DNA from: an uncultured Oscillospiraceae bacterium
GTDB taxonomy: Bacteria; Bacillota; Clostridia; Oscillospirales; Oscillospiraceae
NCBI GenBank assembly: GCA_944385415.1
Contig: CALWXC010000003.1
Location: 124,001 to 188,000 of the forward strand
Direction: 5' to 3'
DNA: 64,000 nucleotides
Positions within the stretch are counted from its first letter, which is position 1; every line of letters begins with the position of its first letter. Both the position numbers and the translations under genes were made by a program. Shown one piece after another: positions 8,642 to 17,247 of the stretch. The notes under the pieces were generated by a model. That model searched no databases. It was not told where the DNA came from and was given only the letters and a program-made list of their open reading frames with translations.

Positions 8642-9834
8642 GGAAACGCCTTGTTACCCTGCTGCTCACCGCCCTGCTGGTGATGGCAGCCTGGCCCATT
8701 ACGGCCTCCGCCGCCCCCGGCGGCACCATCAACGTCTACAACTGGGGCCAGTATATCGCCGACGGCACTGACGGTTCCCTCGATGTGATTGCCGCCTTTG
8801 AAGAGGAAACCGGCATCAAGGTCAACTATGTGACCTTCGACAGCAATGAGACCATGTACACCAAGCTGAAAACCGGCGGCTCCTCCTACGATGTCATCAT
8901 TCCGTCGGACTACATGGTGGGACGGCTCATTGCCGAGGATATGCTGGAGCCCCTGAACTTCGACAACATCCCCAACTATCAGTATGTGGATGAATCGTTC
9001 CGCAACACGGCCTATGACCCGGACAACCTCTACTCCGTGCCCTACACCTGGGGCACTGTGGGCCTGATCTACAACAGCAAGTATGTGGACAACGTCACCG
9101 GCTGGTCCTCCCTGTGGGACCCCCAGTACGCGGGCAAAATCCTGATGTTCGACAACTGCCGGGACGCCTTCGCCATTGCGGAGCTGCGGCTGGGCTACAG
9201 CATCAACAGCAGCGACCCGGCGGAATACCAGGAGGCCGCCAATCTGCTCCAGCAGCAGAAGCCCTACGTCCAGCAATACGTTATGGACCAGATTTTCTCC
9301 AAAATGGAGCGGGAGGAAGCCTGGCTGGCTCCCTACTATGCCGGCGACTATCTGACCATGGTGGAGGAGAATCCGGACCTCTCCTTCTGTCTGCCCGAAG
9401 AGGGGTTCAACATGTTCATCGATGCCATGTGCATTCCCAAGGGCTGCACCAACAAGGAGGGCGCCGAAGCCTTTATCAACTTCCTCTGTGACCCGGAGAT
9501 TTCCGGCCGCAACATGGACTATCTGGGCTATTCTACCCCCATTTCCGCTGCCAAAGAATATATGGACCCGGAAGTGGCCAATGATCCCGTAGCCTATCCC
9601 GATGCTGAAACCCTTTCCAGAGGTTCCAGCTTTCTGGCCCTGCCCACGGAATCCACCCAGCTGATGGATTCCCTGTGGCTGACGGTGAAAACCGCCGGGG
9701 GCAATACGAGCTTCTATCTCTGGTCCAGCGCCGCCGTACTGATTCTGGTGGTAGGTCTGCTGACCATCGCCAAAATCCGCAAAAAGCGCCGCATTGCCCG
9801 CCGGGGATGCAGCCGCCGCCCCGAGAATCCCTGA
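8638..9834 (+). CDS. potD: Polyamine-binding protein PotD with C-terminal membrane anchor
   Basis: 398 residues. A signal peptide (about residues 1-25, ending ASA-APGG) precedes a periplasmic-binding-protein fold starting INVYNWGQYI, typical of PotD/PotF. It should capture spermidine or putrescine outside the cell for PotABC. The signal peptide lacks a lipobox cysteine. Instead the C-terminus has a hydrophobic stretch (roughly residues 355-377) followed by a basic tail KIRKKRRIARR, so the protein is probably tethered by a C-terminal helix. The start is TTG in a TTGA overlap with potC, after AAAGGAGGGAG. The neighbours make the assignment firm. Confidence 0.92.
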   Translation: MRKRLVTLLLTALLVMAAWPITASAAPGGTINVYNWGQYIADGTDGSLDVIAAFEEETGIKVNYVTFDSNETMYTKLKTGGSSYDVIIPSDYMVGRLIAEDMLEPLNFDNIPNYQYVDESFRNTAYDPDNLYSVPYTWGTVGLIYNSKYVDNVTGWSSLWDPQYAGKILMFDNCRDAFAIAELRLGYSINSSDPAEYQEAANLLQQQKPYVQQYVMDQIFSKMEREEAWLAPYYAGDYLTMVEENPDLSFCLPEEGFNMFIDAMCIPKGCTNKEGAEAFINFLCDPEISGRNMDYLGYSTPISAAKEYMDPEVANDPVAYPDAETLSRGSSFLALPTESTQLMDSLWLTVKTAGGNTSFYLWSSAAVLILVVGLLTIAKIRKKRRIARRGCSRRPENP

Positions 9835-9840
9835 TAAAAA

Positions 9841-9868
9841 CCCCGCTTCTGCCAAAACAGAAGCGGGG
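9841..9868. terminator. Bidirectional terminator between potD and tyrA
   Basis: A perfect 11-bp GC-rich stem (9841-9851 with 9858-9868) and six-base loop, with AAAAA before and TTTT after, so it can serve both converging genes. Confidence 0.85.
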
Positions 9869-9880
9869 TTTTCCATGGAC

Positions 9881-10747
9881 TTATTCAAATTTCGGTTCAT
9901 TGGGATGCAGCAGCTCAATGCGTTCCCGGGCCTTCCGGCCCTCCCGCAGGAGCCGTTCCAACATCAGATCATCGCCGTCCACAATAGCCTGCCGGACCTC
10001 GTTCATCCGGGCTGTCAGCAGATCGATCTCCTCCACCAGTGCCGCCCGGTTCATGGCAAACAGTTCTGTCCAGACCTTTTCGTTCAGTGGGGCTACCCGT
10101 GTCATATCCCGATAGCTGCCGCCGGCAAAGCCCTCATAATTGGCGGACACGGGACTTTTCACATAGCAGTTGGAAACCACATGGGCCAGCTGGGACGTAT
10201 GGGCAATCATGCGGTCGTGGGTTTTGGCGTCGCAGATGCGGATGGTACCGAAGCCCACCTGACGGAATAAGGCGCCGAATCGGTCCAGGTCCCCCTCCCC
10301 TGTGGTTTCTGTGGGTACCAGAATCATACTGGCGCCGTCGAACAGCTCCGCAAAGGAGCGCTCATAGCCCGCTCGGGCCAGTCCGGCCATAGGATGGCCG
10401 CCGGTATACCGGATGCCATGAGCGGCGGCCAGGGGCGTCACCGCCTTTTCCACGGCTTCCTTGACGCCCACCAAATCCACAATAGCCGCCCCCGGCTTCA
10501 TGGTGGGAATGACCCGTTCCAGAAAGGTGATAGTAGCCCGTGGATACAGCACCGGAATCAGCAGATCACACCGGGCCAAAACCTCATCGTCAGCAATTCC
10601 GTCGATGGCCCCGTCCGCCAGAGCCCGCTCCGCCACGGACCGGGTCCGGTTCCAGCCATACACCAGACAGTCCATATGCTTTTTAAATGCTTTTGCCATG
10701 GAGCCGCCGATGAGGCCCAATCCTGCTATTACTACCAGTTGTTTCAT
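9881..10747 (-). CDS. tyrA: Prephenate dehydrogenase
   Basis: 288 residues. It oxidatively decarboxylates prephenate to 4-hydroxyphenylpyruvate in tyrosine synthesis. The Rossmann loop GLGLIGGS is at the N-terminus (about residues 10-17). Family motifs follow: TGGHPMAG with the conserved histidine, and the later EGFAGGSYRDMTRVA. There is no ACT or chorismate mutase domain. ATG 10747 was chosen as the conserved MKQLVVIAGLG start, eight codons inside the open frame. It stands alone, with a near-perfect promoter at 10797-10825. Confidence 0.93.
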   Translation of the reverse strand: MKQLVVIAGLGLIGGSMAKAFKKHMDCLVYGWNRTRSVAERALADGAIDGIADDEVLARCDLLIPVLYPRATITFLERVIPTMKPGAAIVDLVGVKEAVEKAVTPLAAAHGIRYTGGHPMAGLARAGYERSFAELFDGASMILVPTETTGEGDLDRFGALFRQVGFGTIRICDAKTHDRMIAHTSQLAHVVSNCYVKSPVSANYEGFAGGSYRDMTRVAPLNEKVWTELFAMNRAALVEEIDLLTARMNEVRQAIVDGDDLMLERLLREGRKARERIELLHPNEPKFE

Positions 10748-10796
10748 TGTCACCGCTTCCTTTGTTATCACGTTTTAAATGACTAAATTTTCTCTC

Positions 10797-10825
10797 ATTA
10801 TACACAGCGGACGGCAGTCCGTCAA
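10797..10825 (-). promoter_or_regulatory. Sigma-A promoter of tyrA
   Basis: TTGACG (10820-10825), 17-base spacer, TATAAT (10797-10802) on the minus strand. Confidence 0.75.
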
Positions 10826-10835
10826 GAGACTGCCG
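10812..10835 (-). terminator. Weak hairpin after the LTA-synthase-like gene
   Basis: Arms CGGCAGTC and GACTGCCG with an eight-base loop. The stem overlaps the tyrA -35 region and has no uridine run, so termination would be inefficient. Confidence 0.3.
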
Positions 10836-10855
10836 CCCGCCATTCATTCTATTTG

Positions 10856-12886
10856 TCAGCTGCCCACATAGGTAAACTGGTTGGATTGGGACAAGGCTTC
10901 GCCCTGGGCCGTCACCTGGGAGACCGCCACCACATCCAAAGGTTCCAGCGTCGTGGCCGGCAGCATCAGGGTGCTGCTGTTAATAAAAATGGTGTCGGAC
11001 CGGAGTTTGCCGTTGATGGAAATTTGGCTGCACTCGGTGAAGTTCTGGCCGGTCACGTACAGTTCGTCGTGGAGGTTGTCGGCCCGTTTTACCGTGATGG
11101 GCAGAATGCCCATCTGCAAATCCGTCGGCTCATAGGGCAACCGTCCGTCGTAGGCATAGTAATCGCCGTACAGCAGGTCATAGCCCAACATCTGCAAATC
11201 TTCCTGATAATCGGGATTGGTATCCCGTTCCTGGTGGAGCTTTGTCAGGACGCCGTCATGATAGCCCAGCTGTCCCAGCACTGTGGCCGCCAGCTGGTAG
11301 GCTTCCAGATCCTCGTCCTCCTTGGGCAAGCCCATATTGTTCCAGATCACATATTCCGTTTGCAGCAGATCGCCTTTGCTCAGATATTCCGGTTGGATGG
11401 CGAAGTTGGGCAAGTGGTCGCCGAAGAGAATCAGCACCGTCGGTTCGCCCCGCTCTGCCAACGCCTGGACCAGCTGACCCACAAAGGCATCGGTCTCGTG
11501 AATCTGATTGACGTAGTATTCAAAGCTGATGGGGTTGATGCCCTCCAGCTCGCCCACCACAGAAATGGGCTGGTCCGGGTCCAGTACCTCCGTGGGATAT
11601 TTTCCGTGGGGCTGCACCGACACCGTATAGACCATATCCTGTCCCGGCGTGGAATCCAGCGCCTTGAGGATTTCCGTTGTCAGCAGTTCGTCCTTGGCCC
11701 AGCCCAGGGGGTTCCGCTCCACCCGCAGCATATACTCCACGGATGTAAAGGTGTCAAACCCCAAATTGGCATAGACCTTGTTGCGGTCGTAGAAGGTGCC
11801 CGTATGGTTATGGATGGCGTGGCAGGCATAGCCCTCCTCTTTTAGGGCATAGTTGACCGATTCACAGACATTGGATTGCAGAATCGTCTCATAGGGGTAT
11901 TCGCCGGTTCCGAAATAGTCCAGGCTCATGCCCGATAGGATTTCAAATTCCGTGTTGGCCGTTCCGGCGCCGATGGACGGCACCGACAGCAGACCCGTGG
12001 AACAGAATTCTTTCAGCGCCGTAAAATTGGGCACCGGGTCCTGGGAATAGGTCAAGCCCTTTAGGTATTTGACATCCATAAAGGATTCCAGCTGCACCGC
12101 CACAATATTGGGCATGACCTTCGATTCGGCACCCGAGGCCGCAGAATCCGATTCCTCCTGTTCCGGTTTCTCCTGGTCCAGCTCGTCCACCACTGTCCCC
12201 ACTTCCTCCGGCGAATAGTCCTCCGGCTGGGTGATGCCACGGTCAAACAGGCTGGTACTGAAACAATATGTAAAACCATAGGCGTTATAGGCATTGCCCA
12301 GGTTGTCAAACTGGGTGGCCAGAATGCCGGTGCTGGTAAACAGCACCGTGGTGCCCCAGACGTACAATCCCGCCGCCACGCAGCCAAAGCCGGAGCGGAG
12401 ATAGTCCACGGGCTCGCTGACGGGCAGCTTCAAAAACGCCACCACCAATCCGGCCAGGACAGCCAGGGTGACCAGCACAATCAATATCACCTGGAACGTA
12501 TTCAAATAGACATCCAGGATACTGAACACGGAGAAAATCAGCCGGAAATCCACAGCGGTCAGCGGCGTAATCCGGAACGACATCAGCACACATTCCACCA
12601 CGCCCAGAGCAATCCAGAAGATGGAAACCAGCAGCAGGGCAAAGCAGCGGTGGCGCACCAGGCCCACCAAACTGACGGTCAACAGGATAATCCCCACGCC
12701 GTAAAAGAACGGCATGGGAGCTTCCACCAGAAATTGCAGTCCCTTGAGCAGGGAGCGGCGGCACAAGCTCTCCAAAGTCAGATTCAGGACAAAGGAGATC
12801 AGAAGGGCAAACAGCACCTTGTGCTGGATCAGTTTTTGGACAGCGGACCCGGCCCGCTGTTTGAAATTTTTAAGCGGTATCTGCAA
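10856..12886 (-). CDS. LTA-synthase family phosphoglycerol transferase (sulfatase fold)
   Basis: About 676 residues. Several membrane segments occupy the first 200 residues or so, followed by an acidic linker and an extracellular sulfatase-fold domain. The domain starts NIVAVQLESFMD, has the nucleophile region GAGTANTEFEILSGMSL and the metal motif LFGDHLP. Family members polymerise glycerol phosphate from phosphatidylglycerol outside the membrane. I place the start at the TTG at 12886, because the ATG at 12901 has no ribosome site and itself overlaps GGAGG, which sits eight bases before the TTG. A C-terminal extra domain of about 100 residues (IPG/TIG-like, 'ILPITVKRADN') follows the catalytic part. 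Exact polymer product is unknown. Confidence 0.85.
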   Translation of the reverse strand: MQIPLKNFKQRAGSAVQKLIQHKVLFALLISFVLNLTLESLCRRSLLKGLQFLVEAPMPFFYGVGIILLTVSLVGLVRHRCFALLLVSIFWIALGVVECVLMSFRITPLTAVDFRLIFSVFSILDVYLNTFQVILIVLVTLAVLAGLVVAFLKLPVSEPVDYLRSGFGCVAAGLYVWGTTVLFTSTGILATQFDNLGNAYNAYGFTYCFSTSLFDRGITQPEDYSPEEVGTVVDELDQEKPEQEESDSAASGAESKVMPNIVAVQLESFMDVKYLKGLTYSQDPVPNFTALKEFCSTGLLSVPSIGAGTANTEFEILSGMSLDYFGTGEYPYETILQSNVCESVNYALKEEGYACHAIHNHTGTFYDRNKVYANLGFDTFTSVEYMLRVERNPLGWAKDELLTTEILKALDSTPGQDMVYTVSVQPHGKYPTEVLDPDQPISVVGELEGINPISFEYYVNQIHETDAFVGQLVQALAERGEPTVLILFGDHLPNFAIQPEYLSKGDLLQTEYVIWNNMGLPKEDEDLEAYQLAATVLGQLGYHDGVLTKLHQERDTNPDYQEDLQMLGYDLLYGDYYAYDGRLPYEPTDLQMGILPITVKRADNLHDELYVTGQNFTECSQISINGKLRSDTIFINSSTLMLPATTLEPLDVVAVSQVTAQGEALSQSNQFTYVGS

Positions 12887-12932
12887 CGGAAGTTCCTCCA
12901 TAGAGTTAACGTGAATTTAACAGGGCAGACAC

Positions 12933-12961
12933 AGTATAGCCTCCCGCGCGTCAGAATGCAA
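12933..12961 (-). promoter_or_regulatory. Sigma-A promoter of the LTA-synthase-like gene
   Basis: TTGCAT (12956-12961), 17-base spacer, TATACT (12933-12938) on the minus strand. Confidence 0.65.
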
Positions 12962-12973
12962 GCAGAAAATGAA

Positions 12974-13007
12974 AAAGAGCAGGCCGGACAAGTCCGGTCT
13001 GCTCTTT
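12974..13007 (-). terminator. Terminator after the siroheme reductase fusion gene
   Basis: A 15-bp stem with one G-U pair (12974-12988 with 12993-13007) and loop CAAG, followed on the minus strand by a T-rich stretch. Confidence 0.8.
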
Positions 13008-13022
13008 ACCTGTATTTTGGTC

Positions 13023-14375
13023 TCAGCAGGTGGCGCCGCCCACCAGATGCTTCTCAGCCCCCAGGATTTCCGCCTTACGCTCCAGCAAGGCGTTGTCCAG
13101 CAGCTGGGTCTCCACATTCTCAAAGCCCAGACGGGCCACGGTATCGGCGAAGCGCTCGCCGGTGATGCCCTGGTCGCGGAACAGGAGAATGGCCTTTTCC
13201 AGCACGGCGATGACCTCTTCCTCACTGGTGAAGACCTTGGTCATGGCGCGGCCCTGGGCCACCTTCTTGCCCCAACGACCGCCCAGATAGATCTTGTAGC
13301 CGTAACGGCTCTCCTCCACGGCCTGGAACGGACATTTACCCACGCAGCGGCCGCAGTGGTTGCAGCGTTCGGCGGGAATGTTCAGCTTGCCGTTTTCCAC
13401 ATGGGCCACATGGATGGGGCAATTCTCCTCCACGGCGCACTTTTTGCAGCCGCGGCACTTGTCGTTGTCCACGACGGGAATCCGCTGGCCCACAATGCCG
13501 AAGTCATTGAGGTCGGGCTTGACGCAGTTATTGGGGCAGCCGCCCACGGCAATCTTGAACTTGTGGGGCAGCAGCACGTCGTGATAGCCCCTATAAAACA
13601 GTTCATGGATGCGGTTGGACAGGGCGAAGGTATCGCAGAGGCCATACTGGCAGGTGGTACCCTTGCAGCTGACCACCGGACGCACCTTGCTGCCAGTGCC
13701 GCCGGTCTCCAGGCCCACTTTGGCCACATACTGGCGGAAGGGCTCGATATTCTCATAGGGGATGCCCTGGACCTCCAGGGTCAGCCGGGTGGTCATGGCG
13801 ATTTCACCGGAGCCAAACTTTTCGGCAGCCTCCGTCAAACACTGGCTCTCCGCGGCGGTGATTTTGCCGTTGCGGGTCAGAATACGGCCATTGAAGCAGC
13901 GGGTCCCCTTCTGATGCAGGAAGCCCAGGCCCTTGACCCGCTTGATGTCGGCGGCGGTCAACGGCGGCAGCTCCGTCTCCTCGCTGCCTTTGAGAAAGGC
14001 TTCCAGCACTTCGGCGGCAGCGGTGACCGTGGCCAGACAGCGCTCCTGCTCCGTAAAACACTGGTCCTTCAAATCCTTGCAGAGGATGCTGCCCAGACGC
14101 TTCTCAAAGACTTCCTTCAGGGCGGCGCACTGCTCCTTGAATCCCTCGGTGGCGTGGGCTCTGCCCTGCACTCTGCACTGGCCCAGAATGGCCATGGAAC
14201 CGGCCAGGGCGCCGCAGATACTGCCGCAGCCCATACCGCCGCCAAAGGCGCTGATCAGCTTGGCGCTCTCCTCCGGCAGGCCCAGGCCCAATGCCTCATT
14301 GGCTGCCAGGAACACCGTCTCGGCACAGTTGCGGTCCTGCTCCAGATAATACTTGCGGACGTAATCTTTGATCAT
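13023..14375 (-). CDS. Fusion of a C_GCAxxG_C_C domain with a siroheme/[4Fe-4S] sulfite-nitrite reductase-type domain
   Basis: 450 residues. Residues 1 to about 135 match the C_GCAxxG_C_C redox family (NCAETV, then GGGMGCGSICGALAG, and later cysteines). The rest resembles anaerobic sulfite reductase AsrC/NirA-type proteins: siroheme-cluster ligands CKGTTC and GGCPNNC, then an inserted ferredoxin segment with CRGCKKC and CNHCGRCVGKCP. It would reduce a small sulfur or nitrogen oxyanion using ferredoxin-level electrons in the cytoplasm. The true substrate cannot be read from the sequence. Its promoter is at 14423-14451. The LysR gene just upstream and the divergent CoA-disulfide reductase suggest sulfur redox metabolism. 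Confidence 0.8.
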   Translation of the reverse strand: MIKDYVRKYYLEQDRNCAETVFLAANEALGLGLPEESAKLISAFGGGMGCGSICGALAGSMAILGQCRVQGRAHATEGFKEQCAALKEVFEKRLGSILCKDLKDQCFTEQERCLATVTAAAEVLEAFLKGSEETELPPLTAADIKRVKGLGFLHQKGTRCFNGRILTRNGKITAAESQCLTEAAEKFGSGEIAMTTRLTLEVQGIPYENIEPFRQYVAKVGLETGGTGSKVRPVVSCKGTTCQYGLCDTFALSNRIHELFYRGYHDVLLPHKFKIAVGGCPNNCVKPDLNDFGIVGQRIPVVDNDKCRGCKKCAVEENCPIHVAHVENGKLNIPAERCNHCGRCVGKCPFQAVEESRYGYKIYLGGRWGKKVAQGRAMTKVFTSEEEVIAVLEKAILLFRDQGITGERFADTVARLGFENVETQLLDNALLERKAEILGAEKHLVGGATC

Positions 14376-14422
14376 CGTTGGACACTCCTTCTGTCTGTTT
14401 GCGTCTGTTGTTTTCTGGATTC

Positions 14423-14451
14423 AGCATAGCGGATACCGGCTGAAAAGTAAA
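14423..14451 (-). promoter_or_regulatory. Possible promoter of the siroheme reductase gene
   Basis: TTTACT (14446-14451), 17-base spacer, TATGCT (14423-14428) on the minus strand. Both boxes deviate from consensus, compatible with a need for an activator. Confidence 0.45.
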
Positions 14452-14486
14452 CTACCAATCCCACGATGAAATCCATAAGAGTTTCC

Positions 14487-15350
14487 CTATTTATTCTCTT
14501 TATATTCCTTGCAAAGTTCCAAAAATGCCCGAAGCGGTGGTCCAATATACTTGTCCTTATGGATGACCAGAGAGAACCAGCGCTCCACAGGACCGTCGGA
14601 AATGGGGATGGCCGCCAGGTTCATCCCCTTGCACAGCAGCCGCGGCGACATCAGCGCCACACCCAAGCCCGCCGCCACCGCGTCGAGAATGGCCTGGGAG
14701 TTGGTGCACTCCCACCCCACCTGCATACTCACACCGGCCCGCTGAAACTCCAAATCCAGCACCTGCCGGGTGCCGCTCTCCGGCTCCCGCAGAATCAACC
14801 GTTCCGCTTCCAGCTCCCGCAGGCGGATGCTGTCCCGTCCGCTGCACCAGTGGTCCGGACGGCACACCAGCACCAGCCGGTCCGGCATCATGGGCGTCAC
14901 CAGCAAGTCTTCGCTTTTGATATGACCTTCCACAATGCCCACATCCAGCTCATTGCGGAGAATTTTCTGTTCAATAATTCCCGTATTGGCCACATAGACA
15001 TAGGGCGACGGCCCTTGCACCCGTCCCGCCAGCTCCGCCATAATGCCGCTGGCCACGGTCACGGACGCGCCGAGCCGCAGCGGCGTCCGGATGCCGGCAC
15101 AGTGCATCTGACGGCCGATTTCCTCGTTGAGACTCAACATCCGCCGGGCGTAACCGGCCAGCTGTTCTCCCTCCTGGGTAATGCACAGCTTCTTGCCCAG
15201 CCGCTCAAACAACCGCACACCGTATTCATCCTCCAGGTCAGCCACCACGCCGCTGACCGACGGCTGGCTGATATACAGCCGCTCGGCGGCGGCCCGCATG
15301 CTGCCTCCCTCCACCACGGCCAGAAAAACCTCCAGGCTGCGCAGTGTCAT
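14487..15350 (-). CDS. LysR-family transcriptional regulator
   Basis: 287 residues. An N-terminal winged helix-turn-helix (MTLRSLEVFLAVVEGGSMRAAAERLYISQPSVSGVVADLE) is followed by a LysR substrate-binding domain from about residue 90. The closest general type is the CysB/CbbR-like group that senses small anions, but the ligand is unknown. It lies between two redox genes: upstream of the siroheme reductase on the same strand and divergent from the CoA-disulfide reductase. Its likely operator (15368-15389) is in the divergent region, so it probably controls itself and one or both neighbours. Confidence 0.88.
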   Translation of the reverse strand: MTLRSLEVFLAVVEGGSMRAAAERLYISQPSVSGVVADLEDEYGVRLFERLGKKLCITQEGEQLAGYARRMLSLNEEIGRQMHCAGIRTPLRLGASVTVASGIMAELAGRVQGPSPYVYVANTGIIEQKILRNELDVGIVEGHIKSEDLLVTPMMPDRLVLVCRPDHWCSGRDSIRLRELEAERLILREPESGTRQVLDLEFQRAGVSMQVGWECTNSQAILDAVAAGLGVALMSPRLLCKGMNLAAIPISDGPVERWFSLVIHKDKYIGPPLRAFLELCKEYKENK

Positions 15351-15367
15351 TTAACATCCCTCCATCG

Positions 15368-15389
15368 ATAATCCATTACCTATGATTAT
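15368..15389. promoter_or_regulatory. LysR-type operator candidate
   Basis: Inverted repeat ATAATC-N10-GATTAT, the T-N11-A type recognised by LysR proteins, just upstream of the regulator start. The divergent gene has TATAAT at 15429-15434 but no recognisable -35 box at the right distance, as expected for an activator-dependent promoter. Confidence 0.5.
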
Positions 15390-15496
15390 AAATGTTTCTT
15401 TCGTACTATGCAACGCCAAAAAAACAGGTATAATATATAATAACGAACTAAACCATTGGCGCTTTTGGAGCGCCACATCAACTGGAGGGATTTCTC

Positions 15497-17182
15497 ATGA
15501 AAACTGTGATTGTCGGCGGTGTGGCCGGCGGCGCCAGCGCTGCGGCCCGCCTGCGTCGTTTGGATGAGCGCGGCGAAATTGTACTGCTGGAACGCGGCGA
15601 GTACATCTCCTTTGCCAACTGCGGTCTGCCCTACTATGTCGGCGGTGAGATCACCGAAAAGAGCGCCCTGACGCTGCAAACGCCTGAGAGCTTTTACAAC
15701 CGGTTCCGCATTGACGTCCGGGTGCTGTCGGAGGTGGTGTCCATCGACCGTGCCGGGAAGACCATCACCATCCACGATCTCAAGGAGGACCGGCAATACA
15801 CCGAAACCTATGACAAGCTGATTCTCTCCACCGGCGCCGAGCCCCTGGTGCCGCCCATCGAGGGCGCCAAGTCCGCCAACGTCTTCACCCTGCGCAACAT
15901 CCCCGACGCCTACGCCATCCGGGACAAGGTGGTGGCTCTCGGCCAGGGCAAAAAGGCCGTCATTGTCGGCGGCGGCTACATTGGCGTGGAAATGGCCGAA
16001 AACCTCCTGCACGCCGGTCTGGATGTGACCATTGTGGAGATGGCCGATCATTTGATTGCCCCTCTGGACGCGGATATGGCTGCCGATGTCCACCACTACG
16101 CCGCGGAAAAGGGTCTGAAGCTGATGCTGGGTTCCGCTGTCACCGGTATCGTGGAGCGGGACGGCTCCACGACCGTCACCACTTCCACCGGCGACGTGGC
16201 CGCCGATGTGGTCATTCTCTCCGTGGGCGTCCGGCCTGAGAGCCGTCTGGCCAAGGAAGCAGGCCTGCCCTGCAACGCCAAGGGCGGCATTCTGGTGGAC
16301 GATCACATGCGCACGGAGGACGAGAACATTTACGCCGTGGGCGACGCCGTGGAAATCACTGACTTCATCACCGGCGACAAGGCCATGGTACCTCTGGCCG
16401 GTCCGGCCAACAAGCAGGGCCGCATTGCCGCCGACAACATCTGCGGGCTTCACTCCCGTTACACCGGCACCCAGGGCAGCGCCGTGCTGAAGCTGTTCGA
16501 CATGACCATTGCCACCACAGGTCTCAACGAGCGCACCGCCAAGGCCAAGGGCATTGACTGCGACAAGGTGTTCCTGTACTCGGCCAACCACGCCGGTTAC
16601 TATCCCGGCAGCACCATGATGTCCATGAAGGTCCTCTTCGAAAAACTGTCCGGCCGCATTCTCGGCGCACAGATTGTGGGCTTCGACGGCGTGGACAAGC
16701 GCTGCGACGTGCTGGCCACGGCCATTCGATTCAACGCCACCGGCCGCGATCTGGCCCAGCTGGAGCTGTGCTACGCGCCTCCCTTCGGTTCCGCCAAGGA
16801 CCCGGTCAATATGGCGGGCTTCGTCATTGAGAACATTGAAAAGGGTCTGATTCACCAGTTCCACTGGCACGATGTGGCCGGTCTGCCCCGGGACGGCAGC
16901 GTGCAGCTGCTGGACGTCCGCACCCCTGCGGAGGCCGCCCGCGGCATGATCGACGGCTTCACCAACATTCCTCTGGACGAGCTGCGCCAGCATCTGAAGG
17001 AGCTGGACCGCACAAAGCCCGTCTATGTCCACTGTCACAGCGGTCTGCGCAGCTATATTGCCTGCCGCATTCTCACCGGCGAGGGCTTCCACTGCTACAA
17101 TCTGGCCGGCGGCTACCGTCTGTATCAGTCGGTGACCGGCGAGGGCAAACCCCCGGTCAGCGCCATGCCTTGTAAAAAATAA
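15497..17182 (+). CDS. CoA-disulfide reductase/persulfide reductase with C-terminal rhodanese domain
   Basis: 561 residues. FAD-binding loop GGVAGGASAA is at residues 7-16. The single redox cysteine, C42 in SFANCGLPY, is the hallmark of the CoA-disulfide reductase family. A second Rossmann loop GGGYIGVEMAE binds NAD(P)H, and GVRPES is conserved. From about residue 460 a rhodanese domain ends in VHCHSGLRS with its catalytic cysteine. Family members reduce CoA disulfide or persulfides. The start follows CTGGAGGGA. It is divergent from the LysR gene and presumably in its regulon. Confidence 0.88.
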   Translation: MKTVIVGGVAGGASAAARLRRLDERGEIVLLERGEYISFANCGLPYYVGGEITEKSALTLQTPESFYNRFRIDVRVLSEVVSIDRAGKTITIHDLKEDRQYTETYDKLILSTGAEPLVPPIEGAKSANVFTLRNIPDAYAIRDKVVALGQGKKAVIVGGGYIGVEMAENLLHAGLDVTIVEMADHLIAPLDADMAADVHHYAAEKGLKLMLGSAVTGIVERDGSTTVTTSTGDVAADVVILSVGVRPESRLAKEAGLPCNAKGGILVDDHMRTEDENIYAVGDAVEITDFITGDKAMVPLAGPANKQGRIAADNICGLHSRYTGTQGSAVLKLFDMTIATTGLNERTAKAKGIDCDKVFLYSANHAGYYPGSTMMSMKVLFEKLSGRILGAQIVGFDGVDKRCDVLATAIRFNATGRDLAQLELCYAPPFGSAKDPVNMAGFVIENIEKGLIHQFHWHDVAGLPRDGSVQLLDVRTPAEAARGMIDGFTNIPLDELRQHLKELDRTKPVYVHCHSGLRSYIACRILTGEGFHCYNLAGGYRLYQSVTGEGKPPVSAMPCKK

Positions 17183-17205
17183 TTCCACTCACTCCCTATC
17201 AAGCA

Positions 17206-17243
17206 GAACACCCGATGCGGAATCAGTCCCGCATCGGGTGTTC
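17206..17243. terminator. Terminator between the CoA-disulfide reductase and PF06541 genes
   Basis: A perfect 15-bp stem (17206-17220 with 17229-17243), eight-base loop, then TGTTTTA. It serves the plus-strand gene and possibly the converging one. Confidence 0.85.
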
Positions 17244-17247
17244 TGTT

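Noticed and set aside
15386..17188. Antisense frame of 600 codons opposite the CoA-disulfide reductase
   Set aside because: Same artefact: a repetitive, Gly/His/Val-rich translation opposite a well-supported enzyme.
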